Source: Bacteroidales bacterium (GTDB lineage Bacteria; Bacteroidota; Bacteroidia; Bacteroidales; VadinHA17). From it: a DNA stretch of 9,339 nucleotides. Position 1 is the first letter of the stretch, and every line of letters begins with the position of its first letter. A model generated the notes under the pieces. The model was not told the DNA's origin. It made no database searches and saw only the letters and a list, made by a program, of their open reading frames with translations. A program made the translations under genes and the position numbers. The DNA is taken from positions 1-9,339 of the forward strand of contig JAUYBT010000143.1 in the NCBI GenBank assembly GCA_030692905.1. Reading direction: 5' to 3'. Positions 1 to 5,809 of this stretch are shown here, one piece after another.

Positions 1-1
1 A

Positions 2-2242
2 TGGTATATGGCCGGTAAAAGCAGAAGGACATTAAATACAGCTCTTACAGCAATAATGGTTATTCTGATAGGCTATTCTTCCAACGCGATTATTGTGATA
101 AGATCTTCTGCCGGCACCCCGCTTAATGAGAACAATCCATCCAATCCTGTTAATCTTCTTTATTTTCTGAACAGAGAGCAATATGGTTCGCAACCTTTGT
201 TCAGGGGAGCAGTTTATAATGCTCCTCCACCTGATTACAAGGAAGGTAAACCAAAATATGCTCTTGAAAATGGGAAATACATAATTATAAGTCATGACCC
301 TGACCGTGTATATGATCCAAGATTTATGACTCTATTTCCAAGAATGTGGAGCAATCAGAGTGAACACCAGGCAGTATACGAAGAATGGGGCAGAATCAAA
401 GGTACTCCGATACAGGTTACGGACCAGAATGGGGTAAAGAAAGTCATTAAGAAACCAACTTTTATCGAGAATATGAGATTTATGTTCTCATATCAGTTCG
501 GATATATGTATTTCAGGTATTTTATGTGGAATTTTTCCGGTAAGCAAAACGATACACAGGGAACAGGTGGCGCTGTAAACGGTAACGGGATAACAGGTAT
601 AAAATTTCTGGATGAACCACGAATTGGGACCTTTGATTTACCGGGAGATATGAAAAGCGACACTTCAAGAAACAAGTATTACCTTCTGCCATTTCTTCTG
701 GGCATGGTAGGGCTGTTCTATCATTTCAACCGCGATAATAATAACTGGGGGATAATTTTACTCCTTTTCATAATGACCGGAGTTGCAATTGTATTTTACC
801 TGAACCAATCTCCCAACCAGCCCAGGGAGCGGGATTATGCATATGCAGGATCATTTTACTTTTTCTCGGTCTGGATTGGACTGGGAGTTCTGGCTTTATT
901 CGAAGGGATCTCTAAGCTTACATCTGAAAAAATTGCGGCACCAGCTGCCGGATTACTGTGTTTTCTTGCTGTGCCGATAGTAATGGGCACTGAAAACTGG
1001 GATGATCACGACCGTTCAGGCCGTTATCTGGCAAGGGATGTGGCATTTAATTACCTGAATTCATGTGCTCCCGGAGCAATACTTTTTACTAACGGAGATA
1101 ACGACACTTTCCCCTTATGGTATGCCCAGGAGGTTGAAGGAAAAAGGACCGATGTACGGGTTTGCAACCTGATGCTCCTTAATACAGACTGGTATATCAA
1201 CCAGATGAAAAATAAGGCATATGAATCAGACCCGCTCCCGGTTTCTCTTTCCGTTAAAAAGTATTATGATGGAATAAACGATCAGGTTTACATTATTGAA
1301 AAGACAAAAGATCCTGTTGACATATCAACAATAATTGATTGGGTAAACAGCGATAACAAAGGAACTAAAGTACAGGTTTCTGCTACAGAAATACTCGACA
1401 TTATTCCATCAAGAACTATCAGGATTCCTGTTGATGCAGCAAAAGTAATTGCATCGGGGACTGTTAAGCCGGAAGACGCAAGTAAAATTGTTCCATACAT
1501 TGATATTAAGCTTAAAGGAGGTTACATACTTAAGAGTCAGCTGATTGTGCTGGATATTCTGGCACATAATAACTGGGAGCGCCCGATTTATTTTGTTACA
1601 GGATACCACAACGATGCTTTTGGCCTGGAAGAGTATTTTCAGATGGAGGGACTTGCTTTCCGTTTGGTACCGATAAAATCCCAGAATAAAAACTGGCTTG
1701 ACTATGGCCGGATTAACACAGATATTTTATATGAAAATATGATGAAGAAGTTTGTGTGGGGAGGGGCTAAGGAGAAAGGGGTAAATATCGATTATAATCA
1801 CAGGCGTACAATTATTGTTGTTAAGGCCAGATTGAATTATTCGAGGCTTGCAACGGCTCTTTCTGCCGAAGGAAAGAATGAAAAGGCAATCGAAGTACTT
1901 AATTATTGTATGGAGATGCTCCCTCTCGAAAAAATCTCATACGATCCTTATATGGCTGATATTATTGAGTCGTATTTTGTTGCAGGAGGAACAGAGAACG
2001 CCGTTGAAATGACTAAAGCATTCTGTGATTACTATTATGAGAGACTTGATTATTACCTTAAACAGAATCCTTATATTATAAATTCCGCAGAATTTGAGAT
2101 TCAGACAGCGATTCAGTACACATCACGGGTTGCGAGCGCCTGTGCAGCAAACGGGAAACCTGAAATGGCTGAAGAGATAAATAAAAAACTGGAGAGCTAT
2201 TACGCGAATTATGTCAGGATGCTACAGCCTGCCGGGAGGTGA
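2..2242 (+). CDS. DUF2723 / glycosyltransferase family 117 membrane protein, C-terminal part (5' end outside window)
   Basis: Members are large (about 1000 residues or more) multi-pass inner-membrane proteins of Bacteroidota, thought to be lipid-linked-sugar glycosyltransferases resembling protein O-mannosyltransferases. The N-terminal DUF2723 catalytic part must lie upstream. The frame is open from base 2 (W-Y-M), so the ATG at 8 is internal. Numbering from that ATG: a membrane helix at 11-30, the family-like stretch SSAGTPLNENNP near 33-44, NREQYG at 55-60, helices at about 224-240 and 247-265, then NQSPNQPRERDYAYAG at 266-281 followed by a helix at 282-300 and another at 309-327. The soluble part has TNGDNDTFPLWYAQEVEGKR at 361-380 and a helical TPR-like tail from about 600 (LNYSRLATALSAEGKNEKAI). 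It ends 10 bp before the convergent response regulator. Family assignment is firm by motif recall; the enzymatic role is inferred from the family. Confidence 0.9.
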   Translation, partial: WYMAGKSRRTLNTALTAIMVILIGYSSNAIIVIRSSAGTPLNENNPSNPVNLLYFLNREQYGSQPLFRGAVYNAPPPDYKEGKPKYALENGKYIIISHDPDRVYDPRFMTLFPRMWSNQSEHQAVYEEWGRIKGTPIQVTDQNGVKKVIKKPTFIENMRFMFSYQFGYMYFRYFMWNFSGKQNDTQGTGGAVNGNGITGIKFLDEPRIGTFDLPGDMKSDTSRNKYYLLPFLLGMVGLFYHFNRDNNNWGIILLLFIMTGVAIVFYLNQSPNQPRERDYAYAGSFYFFSVWIGLGVLALFEGISKLTSEKIAAPAAGLLCFLAVPIVMGTENWDDHDRSGRYLARDVAFNYLNSCAPGAILFTNGDNDTFPLWYAQEVEGKRTDVRVCNLMLLNTDWYINQMKNKAYESDPLPVSLSVKKYYDGINDQVYIIEKTKDPVDISTIIDWVNSDNKGTKVQVSATEILDIIPSRTIRIPVDAAKVIASGTVKPEDASKIVPYIDIKLKGGYILKSQLIVLDILAHNNWERPIYFVTGYHNDAFGLEEYFQMEGLAFRLVPIKSQNKNWLDYGRINTDILYENMMKKFVWGGAKEKGVNIDYNHRRTIIVVKARLNYSRLATALSAEGKNEKAIEVLNYCMEMLPLEKISYDPYMADIIESYFVAGGTENAVEMTKAFCDYYYERLDYYLKQNPYIINSAEFEIQTAIQYTSRVASACAANGKPEMAEEINKKLESYYANYVRMLQPAGR

Positions 2243-2252
2243 AAACAGAGGA

Positions 2253-2675
2253 TTAATATATATGGGAAACAGGGATCTCTGATTTAAGGTATTTTTCAAG
2301 CAGGAAAAATATTTTTTCGGGGTAAATGGGTTTTAGCACATATTCATTGCATCCTGCAATAAAAGCTTCGGTTTTTGCCTCCTCAGAAGAATATCCTGTA
2401 ATCATGATAGCAGGGATACTTTTTCTCTCTTTCCGGAAGATTCTTATGCATTCGATTCCGTTAATAAGAGGAATAAGGAAATCCATGAAAACAAGATCAA
2501 TTATGTGATTCCCCTGGTTTAAATAATCAACAAATTCTTTTCCTGTGTGAAAGATTTTAACATCAGCTCCCGAGTTTTTAAGGAGTGTTTCATAATATCT
2601 GATTGATGGCACGTCATCCTCAACAATAACTATATTTTTGCCTGTAAGTTCTAAATTGCTGATATTCAGGGTCAT
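2253..2675 (-). CDS. Single-domain response regulator (receiver domain only)
   Basis: A 140-residue CheY-like receiver domain with no output domain. The acidic pocket is E19-D20-D21 after strand NIVIV, the phosphoacceptor is D65 in FMDFLIP with P69 four residues on, the switch threonine is T93 in MITGYSS, and the conserved lysine is K115 in LKP. All residues needed for phosphorylation from a histidine kinase are present, so it is probably active. It should act by protein contact, either as a relay intermediate or as a partner of a hybrid kinase, since nothing after residue 132 could bind DNA. No kinase gene is in the window, so it is an orphan here. It converges with the GT117-type gene (10 bp apart). 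The gap to the next minus-strand gene upstream is 178 bp, so an independent promoter is likely. The ATG at 2675 gives the expected short N-terminal extension before strand 1. Confidence 0.93.
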   Translation of the reverse strand: MTLNISNLELTGKNIVIVEDDVPSIRYYETLLKNSGADVKIFHTGKEFVDYLNQGNHIIDLVFMDFLIPLINGIECIRIFRKERKSIPAIMITGYSSEEAKTEAFIAGCNEYVLKPIYPEKIFFLLEKYLKSEIPVSHIY

Positions 2676-2853
2676 TTGTGGATTTGTTTAAACTCGTATA
2701 AAATTACGGTAAGAAAAAGATGGCGATCCTGTTTATCTCGGCAGTTATTAACATTTTATCAACACTGTCGGCTTCATGAAGAGATGAGATATTTGAGGAG
2801 TGGCGTGGAGACAGCTCCCAGGTTGATGATGTAACTTTAGTAGGAATCAGGTA

Positions 2854-3084
2854 TTAACGGCATTTATAAGTCGTCGTAAGTGTTCCGACTGTTTCAGAAG
2901 AACCTTGGATTGCGATTAATTTCGCTCCACAATATTCTGTTTCACCCCCTTCGTTAACATCGCCGTTTGAAGAATCAGTTGTTACCATTTTACAGAATTT
3001 ACAATCAGTCAGGGCTGTGCAGGATGTGGCAGCCCATGCAACGAACAGAAATGCTGCTCCAAATAAAAGTTTTCTTTTCATCAT
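2854..3084 (-). CDS. Small cysteine-rich lipoprotein, 76 aa
   Basis: Starting at the double ATG (3084), the product has a basic tip MMKRK, a hydrophobic core LLFGAAFLFVAWA and a lipobox-like ATSC with C22 as the predicted lipidated cysteine. The mature part is only about 55 residues and has four more cysteines: C28 and C31 (CKFC), C52 (EYCG) and C75, the next-to-last residue. Two disulfides are possible after export. I know no function. The look (signal, CKFCK, ETEYCG, terminal CR) resembles small paralogous lipoproteins of Bacteroidota, but this is an impression and not a database match. The frame runs 23 codons further upstream to an ATG at 3153, but that extension is encoded by the 71-bp repeat and its hairpin and would bury the signal peptide, so I reject it. 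The start and first codons lie inside the repeat, whose other copy is at 5644-5714. Confidence 0.72.
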   Translation of the reverse strand: MMKRKLLFGAAFLFVAWAATSCTALTDCKFCKMVTTDSSNGDVNEGGETEYCGAKLIAIQGSSETVGTLTTTYKCR

Positions 3085-3146
3085 AATATAATTGTTTTTA
3101 ATGGTATGATGCAGCTTGCCCCAACGCGTCGGGGCTCGGTTCATAT
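3076..3146 (-). repeat. 71-bp inverted repeat, copy A (leader and start of the lipoprotein gene)
   Basis: Read on the minus strand this begins ATATGAACCGAG and ends ATTATATTATGATGAAA. It matches 5644-5714 on the plus strand at 69 of 71 positions; both differences fall in the central hairpin. Identity stops abruptly at both ends. Here the repeat supplies the 5' untranslated region plus the two start codons and one lysine codon of the lipoprotein gene. Confidence 0.93.
3118..3135 (-). promoter_or_regulatory. GC-rich hairpin in the lipoprotein leader
   Basis: On the minus strand GCCCCGACGCGTTGGGGC folds into an 8-bp stem with one G-U pair; in practice the innermost pair would open to leave a 4-base loop. 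It lies about 34 nt upstream of the start codon. No T-run follows, so it is not a plain intrinsic terminator. A role in mRNA stability or translation control is possible. The same structure, fully Watson-Crick, is in copy B. Confidence 0.5.
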
Positions 3147-3162
3147 CTGTCAAATTTCACTT

Positions 3163-3170
3163 CAAAGATA
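3163..3170 (-). promoter_or_regulatory. Candidate Bacteroidetes-type -7 element for the lipoprotein gene
   Basis: TATCTTTG on the minus strand is an exact match to the TAnnTTTG element used by the primary sigma factor of Bacteroidota. No clean TTTG is seen at the -33 spacing, so the match is partial. Transcription would start near 3156, giving a leader of about 70 nt that contains the whole repeat hairpin. Confidence 0.4.
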
Positions 3171-3317
3171 CCAAAACTCTTTTCTTCATAGAACAGGATT
3201 AAAACAAAAAGGGTTATTAAGTGAAATAATAAAAAGTATGATGCATCAATTTGATAAAATGTCAGTCATTAAGGCAGGAATGAAAATAATTATAACTTGC
3301 GTAAAAATTTAATCGTC

Positions 3318-3704
3318 ATGGAAGATTCAAAAATGAAAAAACATGTAACCGTGGTTGGCGCAATTCAGATTGGGGTAGGATCACTTGGTTTATTAATTTC
3401 ATTAGGGGCTTATATTTTACTGAGCAAATTATTGGAATTTATTCCAAAAGAAGACATGCCAACATTTGTAGTAAACTTTCTTTCCTATTTGTTCAAAGTT
3501 CTTCCCATAGTGATTGGTATTCTGTCTCTTATGGGATTAGTGGGCGGAATCGCACTTCTTTCATACAAACCTTGGTCGAGGATAATCGTTATTATAGTCG
3601 CTGCACTAAGTTGTCTTAATATACCTATCGGTACTCTGATCGGAGTTTATACAATCTGGGTACTTATGCAGGACGACACCATTAAACTATTTAAAAAGGA
3701 ATAA
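3318..3704 (+). CDS. Small four-helix integral membrane protein, 128 aa, function unknown
   Basis: A hydrophobic protein with four predicted membrane segments (about 10-35, 58-81, 88-102 and 104-117 counted from the ATG at 3318), a short charged loop FIPKEDMP at 41-48, the motif LLSYKPWSR between helices 2 and 3, and the tail GVYTIWVLMQDDTIKLFKKE. The pattern 'YKPW-R ... PIGT..GVY..WVL..D.T..LF' is common in uncharacterised small bacterial membrane proteins, but no biochemical role is known to me. Two starts are plausible: ATG 3318 (MEDSKMKK) and ATG 3333 (MKKHVTVVGA, 123 aa). A TTG at 3297 adds nothing convincing. It is followed by a strong terminator and then ettA. It diverges from the lipoprotein gene, with a 233-bp gap between the two starts. 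Confidence 0.75.
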   Translation: MEDSKMKKHVTVVGAIQIGVGSLGLLISLGAYILLSKLLEFIPKEDMPTFVVNFLSYLFKVLPIVIGILSLMGLVGGIALLSYKPWSRIIVIIVAALSCLNIPIGTLIGVYTIWVLMQDDTIKLFKKE

Positions 3705-3725
3705 TAAAATTTAAATATTAATTTT

Positions 3726-3761
3726 AGAGGTTGGATTTTCTTAATTCAACCTCTTTTTTTT
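3726..3761 (+). terminator. Strong intrinsic terminator between the membrane-protein gene and ettA
   Basis: Stem AGAGGTTGGATT (3726-3737) pairs with AATTCAACCTCT (3743-3754) over 12 bp with one G-U, loop TTCTT, and a run of eight T at 3754-3761. It lies 22 nt after the stop of the small membrane-protein gene and ends only 12 nt before the first ATG of ettA. Confidence 0.9.
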
Positions 3762-3773
3762 GACAAAAAAATT

Positions 3774-5462
3774 ATGATTATGGGTGAGGACAATAAGATC
3801 ATTTTTTCGATGTATAGGGTGGGTAAATCGTTTCCGCCTCACAGACAGGTACTTAAAGATATTTCCCTTTCGTTTTTTCTTGGGGCTAAGATCGGGATAA
3901 TTGGTTTGAACGGATCAGGGAAATCTACTCTTCTTAAAATTATCGCCGGTCTGGAAAAGGAGTATCAGGGAGAAGTTACCTTTCTTCCGGGTTATTCTGT
4001 CGGACATCTTTCCCAGGATCCTCTCCTGGATGAATGCCGCAGCGTAAGGGAGATAGTTGAGGAAGGGGTGAAGGATACAATGGAGATAATAAAGGAATAC
4101 GAAAAGATAAACAACAGTTTTGGAGAGCCGGAGGTTTACGAAAACCCTGATAAGATGAAACAGCTTATGGACCGGCAGGCTGTTCTTCAGGAGAAGATCG
4201 ATTACCACGATGGTTGGAATATTGAGTACAAGCTTGAGCGGGCAATGGATGCCCTGCGGTGTCCCGATAGTGATGCCCGGGTAAATGTTCTCTCTGGAGG
4301 AGAGCGCAGAAGAGTGGCTTTATGCAGGCTGCTTCTGCAGCAACCCGATATTCTTCTGCTTGATGAACCTACAAACCACCTCGATACAGAGTCGGTTCAA
4401 TGGCTCGAAACAACACTGAAGCAATATCACGGTACTGTTATTTGTATAACACACGACCGGTATTTTCTCGATAATGTGGCCGGCTGGATCCTGGAACTTG
4501 ACCGGGGCGAAGGAATACCATGGAAAGGAAACTATTCTTCATGGCTTGAGCAGAAAGCAAAAAGACTTGAGGTAGAGGAGAAAGGAAATGTCAAAAGAAG
4601 GAAAATTCTCGAACGGGAACTTGAATGGGTAAGGATGTCTCCCAAAGCTCGTCGTGCGAAGTCAAAAGCAAGGTTGGGGGCTTATGAAAACCTCCTTAAT
4701 CAGGATGTTAAACAAAAGGAAGAAAAGCTTGAAATATTTATCCCAAACGGGCCCAGGCTCGGCGACAAAGTAATAGAAGCAAGATCAGTTACAAAATCGT
4801 TTGACAATAAATTGCTTTTTGAAGATCTTGATTTCAGCCTCCCGCCAAACGGAATCGTTGGAGTTATCGGCCCGAATGGAGCAGGAAAAACAACTCTTTT
4901 CAGAATGATTATTGGACAGGAAAATGCGACCAAAGGAACTTTTAAAATAGGAGAAACAGTTGCTCTCGGTTATGTTGACCAGGCTCATTCTGCAATTGAT
5001 GCGGCAAAGACAGTCTATGAAGTAATTTCAGGAGGTCAGAATGATGTAATGGTAGGGAACCGTCTCGTAAACACAAGAGCTTACGTGGCAAAGTTTAACT
5101 TCACTGGAGCTGATCAGGAAAAAAGGTGTGGTGTACTGTCAGGAGGAGAGAGAAACAGGCTGCATCTTGCTCTCACGCTGAAATCAGGGGCAAATGTTTT
5201 ACTGCTTGACGAACCAACCAACGATATTGATGTAAATACTCTGAGAGCACTGGAGGAGGGTATGGAAAATTTTGCAGGATGTGCTGTCATTATATCCCAC
5301 GACAGGTGGTTTCTCGACAGGGTTACAACACACATGCTAGCTTTTGAAGGTAACTCCAAAGTTGTCTGGTTTGAAGGAAATTACTCCGACTATGAAGAAA
5401 ACTATAAAAAGAGAGTTGCTGATACAACACCGGCAAGAATCAAATATAAAAAGCTGATTTAA
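3774..5462 (+). CDS. ettA: Energy-dependent translational throttle protein EttA (ABC-F ATPase)
   Basis: A cytoplasmic ABC-F protein of 562 residues (E. coli EttA has 555). The family binds the ribosomal E site and gates early elongation according to ATP/ADP. There are two ATPase domains and no membrane segment. Domain 1: Walker A GLNGSGKST 44-52, signature LSGGE 173-177, Walker B and catalytic glutamate LLLDEPT with E198, switch H227. The arm insertion falls at about 95-145. The P-site tRNA-interaction linker is roughly 241-325 and has the basic stretch KARRAKSKARL 291-301. Domain 2: Walker A GPNGAGKTT 366-374, LSGGE 455-459, E480, H509. ELDRGEGIPWKGNYSSWLEQK and the tail ARIKYKKL are typical of EttA rather than other ABC-F types. 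ATGs at 3774 and 3780 are both possible. Bacteroidota homologues usually begin at the position of the second (MGEDNKIIFSM). The outer one is reported because nothing upstream decides. Not an obvious antibiotic-resistance ABC-F. Confidence 0.96.
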   Translation: MIMGEDNKIIFSMYRVGKSFPPHRQVLKDISLSFFLGAKIGIIGLNGSGKSTLLKIIAGLEKEYQGEVTFLPGYSVGHLSQDPLLDECRSVREIVEEGVKDTMEIIKEYEKINNSFGEPEVYENPDKMKQLMDRQAVLQEKIDYHDGWNIEYKLERAMDALRCPDSDARVNVLSGGERRRVALCRLLLQQPDILLLDEPTNHLDTESVQWLETTLKQYHGTVICITHDRYFLDNVAGWILELDRGEGIPWKGNYSSWLEQKAKRLEVEEKGNVKRRKILERELEWVRMSPKARRAKSKARLGAYENLLNQDVKQKEEKLEIFIPNGPRLGDKVIEARSVTKSFDNKLLFEDLDFSLPPNGIVGVIGPNGAGKTTLFRMIIGQENATKGTFKIGETVALGYVDQAHSAIDAAKTVYEVISGGQNDVMVGNRLVNTRAYVAKFNFTGADQEKRCGVLSGGERNRLHLALTLKSGANVLLLDEPTNDIDVNTLRALEEGMENFAGCAVIISHDRWFLDRVTTHMLAFEGNSKVVWFEGNYSDYEENYKKRVADTTPARIKYKKLI

Positions 5463-5473
5463 AATGAGACAAA

Positions 5474-5497
5474 GGCACAGGGCGCAGGGCATATGGC
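5474..5497 (+). repeat. Three 7-base tandem units (GGCRCAG type)
   Basis: GGCACAG, GGCGCAG and GGCATAT follow without gaps and end in a fourth GGC. They lie 11 bp after the ettA stop. Such decayed short G-rich repeats are seen in intergenic DNA of many Bacteroidota; no function is assigned. Confidence 0.5.
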
Positions 5498-5535
5498 AAA
5501 AAATGTAATCGGCATCTTTTTCTTCCTGTCGGGCT

Positions 5536-5560
5536 CCCCTCTTTACGAAGTAGAGAGGGG
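5536..5560. repeat. REP-like GC-rich hairpin
   Basis: CCCCTCTTTAC (5536-5546) pairs with GTAGAGAGGGG (5550-5560) over 11 positions with one U-G, leaving the 3-base loop GAA. It is followed by CCGGGGGTGAG. The combination of a short perfect hairpin and an invariant-looking G-rich flank recalls the dispersed REP-type elements of Bacteroidota intergenic regions; this is from memory and needs a genome count. No T-run follows, but the hairpin could still slow 3' decay of the ettA mRNA. Confidence 0.65.
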
Positions 5561-5576
5561 CCGGGGGTGAGTTCAT

Positions 5577-5608
5577 GGTGTAAAGGTGCAATGGTACAAC
5601 GGCGCAAC
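5577..5608 (+). repeat. Four 8-base tandem units (GGYRYAAN type)
   Basis: GGTGTAAA, GGTGCAAT, GGTACAAC and GGCGCAAC run without gaps, followed by GG. Units differ by one to three bases. No coding frame supports them; they look like a diverged microsatellite-like array next to the REP-like hairpin. Confidence 0.6.
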
Positions 5609-5643
5609 GGAAAGCATTACAAATATCTAACTATAAGCCATTT

Positions 5644-5714
5644 ATATGAACCGAGCCCCGACACGTCGGGGCAAGCTGCATCATACCATTAAAAACAATT
5701 ATATTATGATGAAA
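5644..5714 (+). repeat. 71-bp inverted repeat, copy B (orphan leader)
   Basis: The partner of 3076-3146, in opposite orientation. It keeps the central hairpin as the perfect palindromic stem GCCCCGAC/GTCGGGGC (5655-5662 and 5665-5672) and the terminal ATGATGAAA. After that the frame reads M-M-K-P-T and stops at TGA (5721-5723), and nothing resembling the lipoprotein follows. It is therefore a leader without its gene. It ends 95 bp before the lyase-like gene and could form part of that gene's transcribed leader. Confidence 0.93.
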
Positions 5715-5809
5715 CCCACATGATTGATCCAAATCGCAAACACGTATGAAAATAATTTATTCTCATCATGTGCGGTTCCATCCGACCTTAAATTAAAAAT
5801 TATATACGG

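Larger units (their letters stand above)
5463..5809. other. 347-bp gene-free stretch packed with repeats
   Basis: No convincing coding frame on either strand. In order it holds three 7-base units (5474-5497), a REP-like hairpin (5536-5560) followed by the G-rich string GGGGCCGGGGGTGAG, four 8-base units (5577-5608), copy B of the 71-bp repeat (5644-5714), and then about 95 AT-rich bases up to the start of the lyase-like gene. An 8-bp inverted pair CACATGAT/ATCATGTG (5717-5724 and 5765-5772) lies in this last part. No good promoter match was found for the downstream gene. Confidence 0.75.

Noticed and set aside
8..10. ATG as start of the first gene
   Set aside because: The frame is open to the window edge and the first residues already match the middle of DUF2723/GT117 proteins, so the true start lies upstream.
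2698..2853. Open frame of 49 codons directly in phase after the lipoprotein stop (YLIPTKVTSSTW... to FFLP-stop)
   Set aside because: An open run of this length has a chance of a few percent in such DNA, has no early start codon and no recognisable motif; the plus strand is also open here. Possible read-through or old C-terminus, but unsupported.
3085..3153. Extended N-terminus of the small lipoprotein (start at 3153)
   Set aside because: The extra 23 residues are a translation of the repeat and its hairpin and would place charged residues ahead of an otherwise normal signal peptide.
3106..3312. 68-codon plus-strand frame
   Set aside because: It crosses the inverted repeat and the divergent promoter region and has no protein-like pattern.
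3774..5462. Antibiotic-resistance ABC-F protein
   Set aside because: The linker, the GEGIPWKGNYSSWLEQK segment and the IKYKKL tail are those of EttA; no resistance gene context is present.
5717..5772. 8-bp inverted pair CACATGAT/ATCATGTG upstream of the lyase-like gene
   Set aside because: Arms are short and 40 bp apart; expected by chance in a window of this size, though its place before a gene is noted.
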